DNA of 64,000 nt, from contig JAKNSE010000034.1 in NCBI GenBank assembly GCA_023525975.1, positions 2,666,001 through 2,730,000 on the forward strand, given 5' to 3'. Below are positions 1-12,100 of the stretch, one piece after another. The notes below the pieces were generated by a model, which worked only from the letters and a program-made list of their open reading frames with translations, was not told where the DNA came from and did not search any database. Position 1 is the stretch's first letter; the number at the start of each line of letters is the position of its first letter. The DNA is from Smallanthus sonchifolius (lineage: Eukaryota > Streptophyta > Magnoliopsida > Asterales > Asteraceae). Position numbers and translations under genes: made by a program.

Positions 1-282
1 CAATAATAACCATAAGAAACAACTATAAAGTGTAAAAAATTATTTATATAATTCAATGATTTGAATATGGGGTTATTATTATTTTATTATATTTCTTTAA
101 CTTAGTTAGTACCTTCAGTACATTAAGGAATATAAATCTTAGAAAAAAAGTTTTACACAAAATATAATAGAAAAACTAGCATTTCTTATTCGTAATGATT
201 TTTGAGATAGCTAAATAGTTATAGGACGTAAATGTTTAAGAAAATTGATAATTTATTATCACCAACTAAAACATGGATATTA
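1..282. other. AT-rich intergenic flank
   Basis: AT-rich sequence with no coding signal that I can support. It ends in the TTA target site (280-282) of the Tourist-like MITE that begins at 283. Confidence 0.6.
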
Positions 283-301
283 GGGTGAAGGGGGCACAAC
301 C

Positions 302-3058
302 TGTAATATCCGGGATTTTTACGACGTAACTTTTTCTAAACTTCTACACGTTAAAAACTTAAATTCTTATTAAAACTATTCTCTTGAACAATAAATATTA
401 AATTTATTTAATATGGATTTAAGGAAAAACGATAATTATATGTGTGTTTATAATTTTATAAAAATTATAATTAACAAACTTACTTAACTTATAAACATAA
501 ATATTCGAAATCTTTTTATATAAACTTATAAAGTGATAAAACTTATTTAAATTTATAAAATAAAAACATATATAATTGTTTTTATAAGGTCAGGGGGCCA
601 AACCGTCATTTTGGAAACTTATTTTAAACTAAAAGTTAACTCTAAACGTGAAATGATAACACATCTGAACCACAGGGACCGATCTTGTAATTTCCCCAAA
701 CTCCCTGATACCAAAACAGTCCCAGGTTCGAAACCCATAACTCCCGGTTCCAACCCCTCGTCCTCCGAAAATGCGAATCCCGTCCGGATTCGATGAACCT
801 CGGGTTCATCTCGCGCATGCGACCCAACCCCGATGCCCATCAATGCCCGATTTCAACCGCGGTCACGCGTTGAATCCGTTCAGCGCAACCACCACCTCCC
901 CAACCGTTTATGTATTAAATGCCAAAATTGGCTATATATACCGACTCCTACACCTCAACAACATCACCCCTAACCTCCCTCGACTATCTATTTCATCGAT
1001 CCGAATCTGCATTGCCGGATTTGAAGTCACGACCGCCGACGCCTAACTCAAACCCGATCTCCCTCGATTCAACACTGTTTCAGGTAATCTCAAAGGCCAA
1101 AAGCCTCGAAATCTTGCATAGATCGAAAGCCTTATGTTTAATTCCATTAACAGAGGGCTAATCGATGTGTATTTGGTGAATCCAAATTCTAGGGTTCATA
1201 TGGGTTTGGAGACAAGTGGGGTTTCTGTTTAAAAATTTCTTTTTCGAGTATAAACACAGCGAACCCGTAGCCGGGATGGTTAGTGTGTGTGTGCGATGGT
1301 GACCCGGGGCTGGTCGTGTGTTCGATTCGGTCCGCCCGTTTTATTTTGTTACATTTTTTGTGTTTAATTAATCAGATTTAAAATTTCTAATAATTTTTAT
1401 AAATTATTTTAGACTTTTATAAACTCAAAAATCAATTTTATTTACACTTTTAAATTCTGGAGTTATTTTAATTTATTTAAACTTAGCTATAAAGAATTAA
1501 TTTTAAATAATAGTTTTAAATCTTAAAAAAATCAGAAAAGTTTATAGATTTATTTAAAAATCAGAAACTTATAATTTTATACACTTTATAAAATTCATAT
1601 AAACATAAATCTATTTGTTTATATAAAAGGAGAGAAATAATTATACTTTATTTACTTCCTAAATAATTATAAAGTCATAAACTTTAAACATTTATGAACT
1701 TGTAAACTTTATTTAAACACTTATAAACTTATAAATTAATAGAAACTCTATTTAAAACCTTATAAACTTATGGTTTTCTTTTAGACTTTAAAAATATTTA
1801 TAAACTTATAATTAAGATATAACCATATTCTAATTAATATCTTATAAACTTATAAGTATTATTATTTATTTAAACATATTTATATTACAAATTAATTTGT
1901 ATTATAAATACTTAATACTTAGAAACTTAATCAAATATCAAATGATTTATGTTGATTAAATAAGTAATTGTTCTTGTAAATTATTTATTTCTAAATACTT
2001 ATAAAACTATTTTGATTATTTTTACCTAACTTGTGTAATTAATAATTGTAAAACTTTTAAATAATTATTTTAATTAATAATTATTCTAATATATAAATCT
2101 ATTAAACTTTGACATACAAGTCTTGTATCATTCCTTCAAAACCTTTATTATAAACTTGATTTAAACTTCATAAACATAAACCATCACATCTCCCACTTGG
2201 AACCCTAGTCGAATCTTGAAATCTTAGATCCTTTGTCTTAGACTTTTAGAAATAAACTTAAATCTTTAGACTTGCATTCTTAGGCTTATTGTGAGGATAT
2301 TCTCCCTCTCCAATTCTTGCAAACTCTTGTCGGATACTCTTCATCCAAATCCAAGTGAGTATACTTAGCCCCTTTTTCCTTTCTATACTTTTGGGGTGAA
2401 ACATGTTCAAAAACATTAAACTTATGCAATTCTTGTACAACTATGACTAGATGCTTATTCTTATGTTAAACTTGAGACTTGTATGCTTAGATTAAACTTA
2501 AAACTAATACATTCATTAACTTTGATCAAACTTATAGTAACAATGATAGATCTATTGTATTTGACCAATCCACCTTGATTGATTGACCCATTCGGGGGGA
2601 GCCCTTGGTGATTGTTACTGAATTAAACTTTAAACTTGAGACTTATAAGGGTAACCTGCGGGTTATGCCTAAACTTGGTTGGAGGGTTGATGTGCACAAT
2701 GTTTAAGATACTTGTTTTCTCATACTTACATTATAGAAGGCATATATCATAGTGAATTGTAATTCTTTTCAAATACTTGTTAAACTGTGTCAAAACCTTT
2801 GTATCTCACCAACTATTTTGTAGTTGACAGATTCTTTCACATGTTTCAGGTTCTACATCATGAGACTTATTTGTGATCACATAGGATGCTTTGGACCTAG
2901 ACTACTCATCAATTAAATGTTGTATTATTGTTATGTTTCTTTGTATTGAATCTTAAATTATTTATTAATGAAATATCAAAAGTTTAATAGTCAACCTTGT
3001 GCTATTGAACAACCGCGTCCGCCCCGACGTATAATCCACCGTCGGTTGGGGTGTGACA
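302..3058 (+). repeat. 5' LTR of the LARD-like element
   Basis: It begins TGTAATATCCGGGATTTTTA and ends GGTTGGGGTGTGACA. The first 800 bp hold a mixed-composition stretch with short, probably spurious ORFs. The 1350-2150 part is extremely AT-rich with many ATAAACTT-like strings. Relative to the 3' LTR it lacks a 12-bp stretch near position 869. Confidence 0.88.
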
Positions 3059-3061
3059 GAT

Positions 3062-3073
3062 TGGTATCAGAGC
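3062..3073 (+). other. Primer-binding site (initiator Met tRNA type)
   Basis: TGGTATCAGAGC lies three bases after the 5' LTR. This is the usual plant retrotransposon primer-binding site, complementary to the 3' end of initiator methionine tRNA. Confidence 0.85.
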
Positions 3074-3351
3074 CTTGGTTATAGGGAATTAGGTTATTAG
3101 ACACATGACCTAGACTATAACTTAGGAGACCCAAACATGAGTTATCTCATGTCCTTTACTAGGAATTCTCTCCTCATTCTATTCTTAAATCTTATACGCT
3201 TGGAGATTCTACGTTTCTACTTATCTACGTGCTACAAGAGTCTACTACATCGAGGGTACGTTCTTAGGCTTCAAGCCTAATCCACAACTAAACTCTCGTC
3301 AAGAATATTTAAGTTCTAGATAATGTGTGAGAACTTGTGCGGACCGGAAGG

Positions 3352-3460
3352 GTGGATACCTGTATCCTGGGAAATTCTGTCAAGGAAAGCATTTCGTACA
3401 AATCCAAATCAACCGTTGGACTCGTATGCTTTCCTGGGAATTCTTGGGATGAGTATCCAC
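3352..3460. repeat. Interrupted inverted repeat after the PBS
   Basis: GTGGATAC (3352-3359) pairs with GTATCCAC (3453-3460), and GGAAAGCAT (3384-3392) pairs with ATGCTTTCC (3426-3434). The two nested stems could form one long hairpin about 290 nt downstream of the PBS. That is where retroelement packaging signals often lie, but a role here is speculation. Confidence 0.5.
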
Positions 3461-3758
3461 TTATAGGAATGCACGACTTCTCTAAACATTAGTGAGCTTA
3501 GATCTCTCTTGATATGTCAAAGTACTTACTTAGTGATATGCACTAAATGAGTACCATCTCAAATACTATACACTTCATAAATTCATGATTCAAAAACTTT
3601 CCTCTGTAACCTTTACTCTATGATTCTTAAGTCCCGTCTTGTCACATGACAACATGTTTACTCGTCATGACCTAAAGGAGTTACCTTCAAGAAGAAGTTC
3701 TTACGAGACTATACTTAAAGACTATATACATAAACTTATATTTGATACTACCCAATAA

Positions 3759-4160
3759 GCTTCATGATCGTTGTAATACAACCCTTAGAACTATGTATTA
3801 CCTTACAAATTCTTCTACAAAACTTCATTATTTTATAAATATGACACCTAAGAGGTAACCCTTGTATTTTTACCTTACCTCCTTAGAACTTAACCAAGTT
3901 TCATTTGATAACTAACTCAAGGCTTTTATACATCTCAAAACTTTCTTACGTCCTTAAACTTCATGATCCTTGTAATACTAGCACATTTAAAACCATGTAT
4001 TACCCTACAGGTTCCTTTACAAACTGCATTATTTTATAAACTTGACACTAAAGGGGAAACTCTTGTGTTTTCATTTTATCCCTCACAACTTCATTTGATG
4101 ATTTACTCAAACTTTGTTACACTTTATTACATCCCGAAACTTTCATACGTCTTTAAAAAC
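3759..4160. repeat. Diverged ~200-bp tandem duplication in the LARD interior
   Basis: Two adjacent diverged copies start with CTTCATGATC(G/C)TTGTAATAC near 3760 and 3960. They stay alignable through the ATGTATTACC and ATTATTTTATAAA blocks. No coding capacity is supported. Confidence 0.5.
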
Positions 4161-5750
4161 TTACACATCATCGTTTCTTGTAAACAAAACTTAACGTCTT
4201 TTAAATCTAAAGTACATTAACAAAAGGATTAGTAACCTGATCGTTTTCCCCGCAAGAGAAGAAGCCTGCTAAGGAATGGATGAACTCCACGTTTAAGACT
4301 CTAAGCCCACAATGAACCTCGATATAGTACCGTAAACCCAAACATCGGTGACAACAACTGAGAGAAGTTGTAGGCCCATGAGGAAGTTCTGGCTAGGGAA
4401 ATAGGGTACTTAAGTGAGTCCTGGTGACCACCCCTTCTTCCAGGAATCCTCCTCATTAGCCCATCAACCTCCAATCAAAAACTATTTTTGAAAGTAATAC
4501 TGTGATAACTCAGTATTATGAATAAAAACCTTTTGAACATATTAAATCGACTTACTTACACACTTTAATTTTTCGTTTAAATTTTATTATGTAAGGGCTA
4601 GAAGTCCCAATTTTGAAACATTTAACGAAAGTTATTTTGAAATTTATCTTGTTATCACTTACTAGCTTAACTTTCCTTCTAGCACTACAAAACACTTCTA
4701 CCCAAACACTTTCGTCAAGAGTAGCTCACGATCGTACTTGAGATAATTAACAACATTGCATTAAACTATAAAAATCCTAAGTGACACACGCATACTTGAA
4801 GAATAAACTTTGAACAAACCTTCTAATTTGTAAGCACTCTTTTAAAACAACTCGACTTACGAACCACTGCCGTAATCAACTATGATCCTTACCTCTCATA
4901 TAGACTTCACACTTCTAAACTTGACCAACTTTTCATTTGACAATCATACATACCTTTTCATAAGTCTTACTTATACTATTTATCAATGTCTAACTCGTCA
5001 TTTTTAAACATCTTAATTACACTATATATAAAAGAAAACTATACCTGCTGTTATGAAACGAGATAAAATCATTTATAAACACACTATCATAAACCTTATC
5101 GAAACTTTTCCCGTTACCCTATGCTTGGAGACTTTCCTCATTCAACTCTTGTCACGTAAAAGACTTACTATAAATCACAACGGGGACTAAAAGCTTAAAT
5201 ACACGTTGCTAAAACATTAAACTTCGTATACACCACTATAAGGTCGGAGACTTTTGAGTCATGTAAAACTTGTACAAATACTCAAACCCGTATTCTTAAA
5301 ACTAAACATGATCAATAAAGGATCATGTAAAGCTTAATATTGAAGCTTGAAATCAACTAACTTATCCTACTTTCAAACTCATACTTGGATCCTTAGTCTT
5401 GAAAACTTATTGTGTTCGTCTTAACTAAACCTTATAAGACGTGATAAACATTCATTCAAGATACACGAGCAAATTTTATTCTTTATACTAGGAACTAATA
5501 TGAAGGGGGACACTGCTCTCTTTAGCAGAGTACCTCCATAGTCTTCTCTTCAAACCCAAAATAATCGGGATCCACCTAACCTTCTGGACAACTCAAATCT
5601 TCTGTGAAGAGAGCGTATAACGGTTAATCCTGTTCCAAATGCTGTCCCACACCTCTATTAAATCCTAGAGTATTTAGATAACCGCTTTATGCTCAAAACG
5701 TAATCGTATACTTCTATACACTGAAGCTAAACTAAAAGACTTTAACCTAT

Positions 5751-6312
5751 TATATGTTTGACGTATTCTTGTTCAAACACAATTCTATGTTTGACGTATT
5801 CTTGTTCAAACACAATTTAAACTATTCTATGTTAGACGTATTCTTGTTCAAACACAATTCTATGTTTGACGTATTCTTGTTCAAACACAATTTAAACTAT
5901 TCTATGTTTGACGTATTCTTGTTCAAACACAATTTAAACTATTCTATGTTTGACGTATTCTTATTCAAACACAATTCTATGTTTGACGTATTCTTGTTCA
6001 AACACAATTTAAACTATTCTATGTTAGACGTATTCTTGTTCAAACACAATTCTATGTTTGACGTATTCTTGTTCAAACACAATATAAACTATTCTATGTT
6101 TGACGTATTCTTGTTCAAACACTATGAACGTGTAAAGACTTTAAACTACTCCATGTTTGACGTATCCTTGTTCAAACATGACGAACGTATAAGACTTTTA
6201 AACTACTCAAGGTTTGATGTATTCTTGATCAAACACGAGGAAAGTGTAAAGACTTTAAACTACTCGATGATTGAGGTATTCTTATTCAAACACGAGGAAA
6301 CTTTGAAACTCT
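5751..6312 (+). repeat. 36/48-bp minisatellite in the LARD interior
   Basis: About 14 units of the core TATGTTTGACGTATTCTTGT followed by TCAAACACAA, some with an extra TTTAAACTATTC. Unit lengths of 36 and 48 bp are both multiples of three, so one frame stays open for 186 codons and repeats the peptide MFDVFLFKHN(LNYS). Each unit also holds a near-dyad TGTTTGA...TCAAACA. The last four units are more diverged. I regard the ORF as a by-product of the repeat, because nothing in the element expresses or resembles it. Confidence 0.8.
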
Positions 6313-6979
6313 AAATCTTGTCATATCCTTTCTCTTTAATTATTGAATGACGTTTCTCTCTAAGGGACTCGTTAATCAATGATCACTCTTACGCGGAAAC
6401 AATAGTCACGAGTTAAACAAATTCTTGTACTCTTTCTTGATCCACACACAAACGGAAGGACCTATGCGGACTATGCGACGATTTAAATGCTTGCGGGTGC
6501 ACACGTAAGTATGAAAATCAGCGTATGGAAAGACATAGTAAACTCTGTCGTGTGCTATGATCTAAGACTTATCGTAAAAGGTAGCCACGAAACTTAGGTA
6601 CCGTAGCAATCCTTAAACGTATTAGTCTACAAACTCAAATTCTTGAACTATCATCGAATCCATTCCGGGTGATGCACCTCGCTTTAAATCGGGAATGGAA
6701 GTTCATCAGTTATTCTCTCAAATACATTTCTGAAAACAAATCCTCATATATTTCAATGAAACTATATGCTTCTTAGGGAAACTCTTGGCAACCATATGCA
6801 TTGAAAACTTAGAAACTCGAGCGTAATCTTATCCCTATCCTTACAACTCATTTAAAAATCTAAACGTAACCCAGGATTTACTTGGGAACGTAGAGCATCT
6901 TTCTCATTATCCTTGTGCTTACCATAGACTGAAATCCCGAACTAAACCCTTCTACCTTAATTTCGGGACGAAATTTCCT

Positions 6980-6993
6980 AAAGTAGGGGAGAC
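6980..6993 (+). other. Polypurine tract of the LARD-like element
   Basis: AAAGTAGGGGAGAC lies immediately before the 3' LTR TG at 6994. It is the expected plus-strand priming site. Confidence 0.75.
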
Positions 6994-9766
6994 TGTAATA
7001 TCCGGGATTTTTACGACGTAACTTTTCCTAAACTTCTACACGTTAAAAACTTAAATTCTTATTAAAACTATTCTCTTGAAAAATAAATATTAAATTTATT
7101 TAATATGGATTTAAGGAAAAACGATCATACTTATATGTGTGTTTATAATTTTATAAAAATTATAATTAACAAACTTACTTAACTTATAAACTTAAATATT
7201 CAAAATCTTTTTATATAAACTTATAAAGTGATAAAACTTATTTAAATTTATAAAATAAAAACATATATAATTGTTTTTATAAGGTCAGGGGGGCCAAACC
7301 TTCATTTTGGAAACTTATTTTAAACTAAAAGTTAACTCTAAACGTGAAATGATAACACCTCTGAACCTCAGGGACCGATCTTGTAATTTCCCCAAACTCC
7401 CTGATACCAAAACAGTCCCAGGTTCGAAACCCATAACTCCCGGTTCCGACCCCTCGTCCTCCGAAAATGCGAATCCCGTCCGGATTCGATGAACCTCGGG
7501 TTCATCTCGCGCATGCGACCCAACCTCGATGCCCATCAATGCCCGAGTTCAACCGCGGTCACGCGTGGATCCGAATTTGAATCCGTTCAGCGCAACCACC
7601 ACCTCCCCAACCGTTTATGTATTAAATGCCAAAATTGGCTATATATACCGACTCCTACACCTCAACAACATCACCCCTAACCTCCCTCGACTATCTATTT
7701 CATCGATCCGAATCTGCATTGCCGGATTTGAAGTCACGACCGTCGACGCCTAACTCAAACCCGATCTCCCTCGATTCAACACTGTTTCAGGTAATCTCAA
7801 AGGCCAAAAGCCTCGAAATCTTGCATAGATCGAAAGCCTTATGTTTAATTCCATTAACAGAGGGCTAATCGATGTGTATTTGGTGAATCCAAATTCTAGG
7901 GTTCATATGGGTTTGGAGACAAGTGGGGTTTCTGTTTAAAAATTTCTTTTTCGAGTATAAACACAGCGAACCCGTAGCCGGGATGGTTAGTGTGTGTGTG
8001 CGATGGTGACCCGGGGCTGGTCGTGTGTTCGATCCGGTCCGCCCGTTTTATTTTGTTACATTTTTTTGTGTTTAATTAATCAGATTTAAAATTTCTAATA
8101 ATTTTTATAAATTATTTTAGACTTTTATAAACTCAAAAATCAATTTTATTTACACTTTTAAATTCTGGAGTTATTTTAATTTATTTAAACTTAGCTATAA
8201 AGAATTAATTTTAAATAATAGTTTTAAATCTTAAAAAAATCAGAAAAGTTTATAGATTTATTTAAAAATCAGAAACTTATAATTTTATACACTTTATAAA
8301 ATTCATATAAACATAAATCTATTTGTTTATATAAAAGGAGAGAAATAATTATACTTTATTTACTTCCTAAATAATTATAAAGTCATAAACTTTAAACATT
8401 TATGAACTTGTAAACTTTATTTAAACACTTATAAACTTATAAATTAATAGAAACTCTATTTAAAACCTTATAAACTTATGGTTTTCTTTTAGACTTTAAA
8501 AATATTTATAAACTTATAATTAAGATATAACCATATTCTAATTAATATCTTATAAACTTATAAGTGCTATTATTTATTTAAACATATTTATATTACGAAT
8601 TAATTTGTATTATAAATACTTAATACTTAGAAACTTAATCAAATATCAAATGATTTATGTTGATTAAATAAGTAATTGTTCTTGTAAATTATTTATTTCT
8701 AAATACTTATAAAACTATTTTGATTATTTTTACCTAACTTGTGTAATTAATAATTGTAAAACTTTTAAATAATTATTTTAATTAATAATTATTCTAATAT
8801 ATAAATCTATTAAACTTTGACATACAAGTCTTGTATCATTCCTTCAAAACCTTTATTATAAACTTGATTTAAACTTCATAAACATAAACCATCACATCTC
8901 CCACTTGGAACCCTAGTCGAATCTTGAAATCTTAGATCCTTTGTCTTAGACTTTTAGAAATAAACTTAAATCTTTAGACTTGCATTCTTAGGCTTATTGT
9001 GAGGATATTCTCCCTCTCCAATTCTTGCAAACTCTTGTCGGATACTCTTCATCCAAATCCAAGTGAGTATACTTAGCCCCTTTTTCCTTTCTATACTTTT
9101 GGGGTGAAACATGTTCAAAAACATTAAATTTATGCAATTCTTGTACAACTATGACTAGATGCTTATTCTTATGTTAAACTTGAGACTTGTATGTTTAGAT
9201 TAAACTTAAAACTAGTACATTCATTAACTTTGATCAAACCTATAGTAACAATGATAGATCTATTGTATTTGACCAATCCACCTTGATTGATTGACCCATT
9301 CGGGGGGAGCCCTTGGTGATTGTTACTGAATTAAACTTTAAACTTGAGACTTATAAGGGTAACCTGCGGGTTATGCCTAAACTTGGTTGGAGGGTTGATG
9401 TGCACAATGTTTAAGATACTTGTTTTCTCATACTTACATTATAGAAGGCATATATCATAGTGAATTGTAATTCTTTTCAAATACTTGTTAAACTGTGTCA
9501 AAACCTTTGTATCTCACCAACTACTTTGTAGTTGACAGATTCTTTCACATGTTTCAGGTTCTACATCATGAGACTTATTTGTGATCACATAGGATGCTTT
9601 GGACCTAGACTACACATATATTAAATGTTGTATTATTGTTATGTTTCTTTGTATTGAATCTTAAATTATTTATTAACGAAATATCGAAACTTTAATAGTC
9701 AACCTTGTGCTATTGAACAACCGCGTCCGCCCCGACGTATAATCCGCCGTCGGTTGGGGTGTGACA
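6994..9766 (+). repeat. 3' LTR of the LARD-like element
   Basis: Near-identical to 302-3058 (about 1% divergence by eye) but 16 bp longer, mainly because of a GGATCCGAATTT-type segment near 7566 that is absent from the 5' copy. It ends GTGTGACA at 9766 and is followed by the CAACC duplication. Confidence 0.88.
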
Positions 9767-10034
9767 CAACCCTTATCTAAAAAACTACCCTAACAAAATA
9801 TCCAATGAGGGTGTGTCACCTCATTTTTACCCAAATGCTACCCTAACACCCAAAATTGATGGGGGCACAAGAACCTCGGGTAGTTATTGCATTATAGCCG
9901 TTTTTTTCACCTTTTCCATTCGGGTAGTTATACCCGCAAATCACAAGATCCTCACTTGGGTAAGGGGTCGGTGGCGGCGTACCCGCGCGGGTTCCCCTAC
10001 CCGATACCCTTACCCGCTGGTGCCCCCTTTACCC

Positions 10035-10998
10035 TTATGCAATTGTGAATTTATTTTACGTTTTTTTTTGTTACAAACAAGAATTTTAAGTATATATAAC
10101 AAGTCATCATCGAAAATTTTATTTATTTTATTTGAAATTAAATACCATGAACACTACATCGTATATTGATTACATTTGACATTTTAATTGGAGACTTGTG
10201 GGTGTCATTCATTACTAATCCTAAGAGTCAACTCCTTAAATTCAATGCGTACATATCCGTTTTTTTTAATAATAACTCTTAATCTACTCCTATTAACTAT
10301 CTATACATATATTTTGTATAATTTGAACCCTCAACCTCTTATATAGAGACGAGACACCTTACCAACAGGATGTCCCGTTAGAGACAAACATCCATATTAT
10401 TTGCTCATGGTCTTTTGGTATAGTGACATTGATGATTGTCTCTTACAAAATAAAGTGAGTTTAAATCATGTAAGTGTAGGTTTAGATGGTATTTAAGAGT
10501 AAAAAGATGTTAAAAAGGAAAATATATTCATATTATTTATTATCTACTTTGACGGATTCAAAAATGCAGGTAGTGAGTAGTAAAGATATACAAGGTAAAT
10601 TAGAAGTGCGATGGTTTTATTTGCTAATTCTGTTTATTTATCAATTAAAGACAAAATTACAGAAAACACTCTTTACCTTCATACGAAATTACAAGCTTCA
10701 TCATTTATCTTCAAAAAACACGTTGGACATCCTTTATGTATACTATTTGTAACAGATTTCACCCTTTAGGCTAACTGCGTTAAGTTTTCTATTAAGACAG
10801 TAGCGGTCTAGTCTTTTTACCCCTAAAGAACTGTTTATGTAATTTTAAACCTAATGGACAATTTTTGCAGTCTTGTTATCTTTTAATTCAAAAATTAGTT
10901 TATTTATGTATTTTTACAACTTTTATACATATACAAATAATTTTTTTATGTAACATAATATATATTATTTAATTATTTTTATCATAGTTTTATATGAC
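10035..10998. other. Intergenic, with a decayed SINE-like stretch
   Basis: Mostly AT-rich. At 10409-10470 a TTTTGGTATAGTGAC box A-like string is followed at tRNA-like spacing by GAGTTTAAATC, which resembles a decayed box B, so an old tRNA-derived SINE is possible. The stretch at 10655-10745 resembles 62120-62270 (ACAGAAAACNNTCTTTAC and CCTTTATGTA blocks) and marks a shared unclassified repeat. No gene is seen. Confidence 0.4.
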
Positions 10999-11597
10999 AT
11001 GCCGTTTTCAGTTGGGATGGTGAGTAGATACTTGCAAACCCCAAAGCAATCTCACTTGGCGGTGATAAAACAAATCCTCAGGTATGTCAAAGGCACAAGT
11101 GGGTTTAGAATCAAATATAAACGTGGAGGATCGAAGACAATGATCGGGTACATCGACAATAGCCACAACATTGGTCATGATGATAGAAGAAGCTCCACTG
11201 ACATGTGTTTTTTTACGGAGATGCTCATATAACTTGGTGTTCACAAAAAAAGCTCTGTGGCGCTTTCATCATGTGAGGCAGAATATATGGCGGCGAGTTC
11301 GGCCTCATGTCAAGCCGTGTGGTTAAGGGAGTTACTACGTGAATTAAAAAGTTGCAAGAAGTAGCATTACAGGTTGACAATACATCAGCAATTGGGTTGG
11401 TTAAAAACCCGGTATTCCACAGTTGGAGCAAGCCTATCAAGTCATGTTTTTACTGTATACGGGAGTGTGTGGAACGGAACAAGATAGTGGTGTTGGATAT
11501 AAGTGGTAGGGAACAACGGGCCGACATTCTTACTAAAGCACTCGCGAGAATCAAGTTTGATGAAATGCAAAGACTACTTGGCGTTGAGACCTCCTAG
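10999..11597 (+). pseudogene. Ty1/copia RNase H fragment, frameshifted
   Basis: The translation shows the end of a copia RT/RNase H region: SRYLQTPKQSHLAVIKQILR, then YVKGTSG, then in a second frame SVALSSCEAEYMAASSA, and finally VDNTSAIGLVKNP with ADILTKALARIKF in a third segment. These are recognisable copia RNase H motifs, including the S-x-x-EAEY block. The frame changes near 11229 and 11340, so it cannot make one protein. Gag, integrase and the core RT are missing upstream. The fragment ends just before a polypurine tract and an LTR, as the 3' end of a copia element should. The 5' part was lost or never inserted here. Confidence 0.8.
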
Positions 11598-11622
11598 TTT
11601 CGAGTTGGAAATAGGGGGTGAT

Positions 11623-11965
11623 TGTTGGTAATTTACAGCTCAACAGGCCCATCACGAGTAGGTGAGGGGGGCCGACCTGCGTAGACCCGTGAAGCATCAT
11701 TAAGAGGGTTAATGGGTTGAAGGGATATATCAGGATTTTAATTGTTTTCTTGTTGACCAAGTTTGAGTTACATTATAAATACATAAACATGATAAAATTT
11801 TATGTATAAGAGTTATTGTATCTAAGTTTTGAGTTAGTTTCTTTGATATAATAAGACGAGAGTTCACTGTGTGTTTATGTTTTTATTTATCAATCCTACT
11901 CTTGAATCTATTAAGATTATTATTAAAGTTGTTTTGTTTACTGAAGATCTGTGCAAATAACAACA
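11623..11965 (+). repeat. 3' LTR of the copia fragment
   Basis: Starts TGTTGGTAATTT directly after the purine-rich GGAAATAGGGGGTGAT and ends AAATAACAACA, giving inverted TGTTG/CAACA ends. It is about 343 bp. No 5' partner exists in the window. Confidence 0.6.
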
Positions 11966-12100
11966 TACATACGTCTATTTTACATATAACATATTATGTT
12001 ATTCTACTACACTCGTGTCAAGCTACAGTATATACATGAATTACATCATATGTGAGAGCGAGATGTAAGCATATGAGATCAGTAGACAAGTCTTGGAACA

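Larger units (their letters stand above)
302..9766 (+). mobile_element. Non-autonomous LTR retrotransposon (LARD-like), complete
   Basis: Two long direct repeats (302-3058 and 6994-9766) start with TG, end with CA and are flanked by the perfect 5-bp duplication CAACC (297-301 and 9767-9771). A primer-binding site and a polypurine tract fix the plus orientation. The internal 3.9 kb contains no gag, protease, RT, RNase H or integrase that I can recognise, so the element must be moved by a helper. The PPT context (a GGGACGAAATTT motif followed by AAGTAGGGGAGAC) resembles plant chromovirus Ty3/gypsy elements, which is an inference. By eye the LTRs differ at about 30 sites in 2.76 kb, roughly 1%, so the insertion is fairly recent. 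It interrupts a Tourist-like MITE. Confidence 0.88.
283..10034. mobile_element. Tourist-like (PIF/Harbinger) MITE split by an LTR element
   Basis: The two ends of one small element lie at 283-301 and 9772-10034. The left end reads GGGTGAAGGGGGCAC. The right end is the inverse of GGGTAAAGGGGGCAC, a 14 of 15 match. Both ends are bordered by TTA (280-282 and 10035-10037), the target duplication typical of PIF/Harbinger. Removing the LTR element and one copy of its CAACC duplication leaves a MITE of about 282 bp. No transposase is encoded, so it is non-autonomous. The family is assigned from the TTA duplication and the inverted ends only. Confidence 0.7.

Noticed and set aside
611..1161. Short ORFs in the LARD LTR, duplicated at 7307-7868
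   Set aside because: Overlapping frames on both strands, no recognisable domain, and present in an LTR that has no coding role.
3963..4220. 85-codon ORF inside the LARD
   Set aside because: Low-complexity translation in an AT-rich tandem duplication and no family resemblance.
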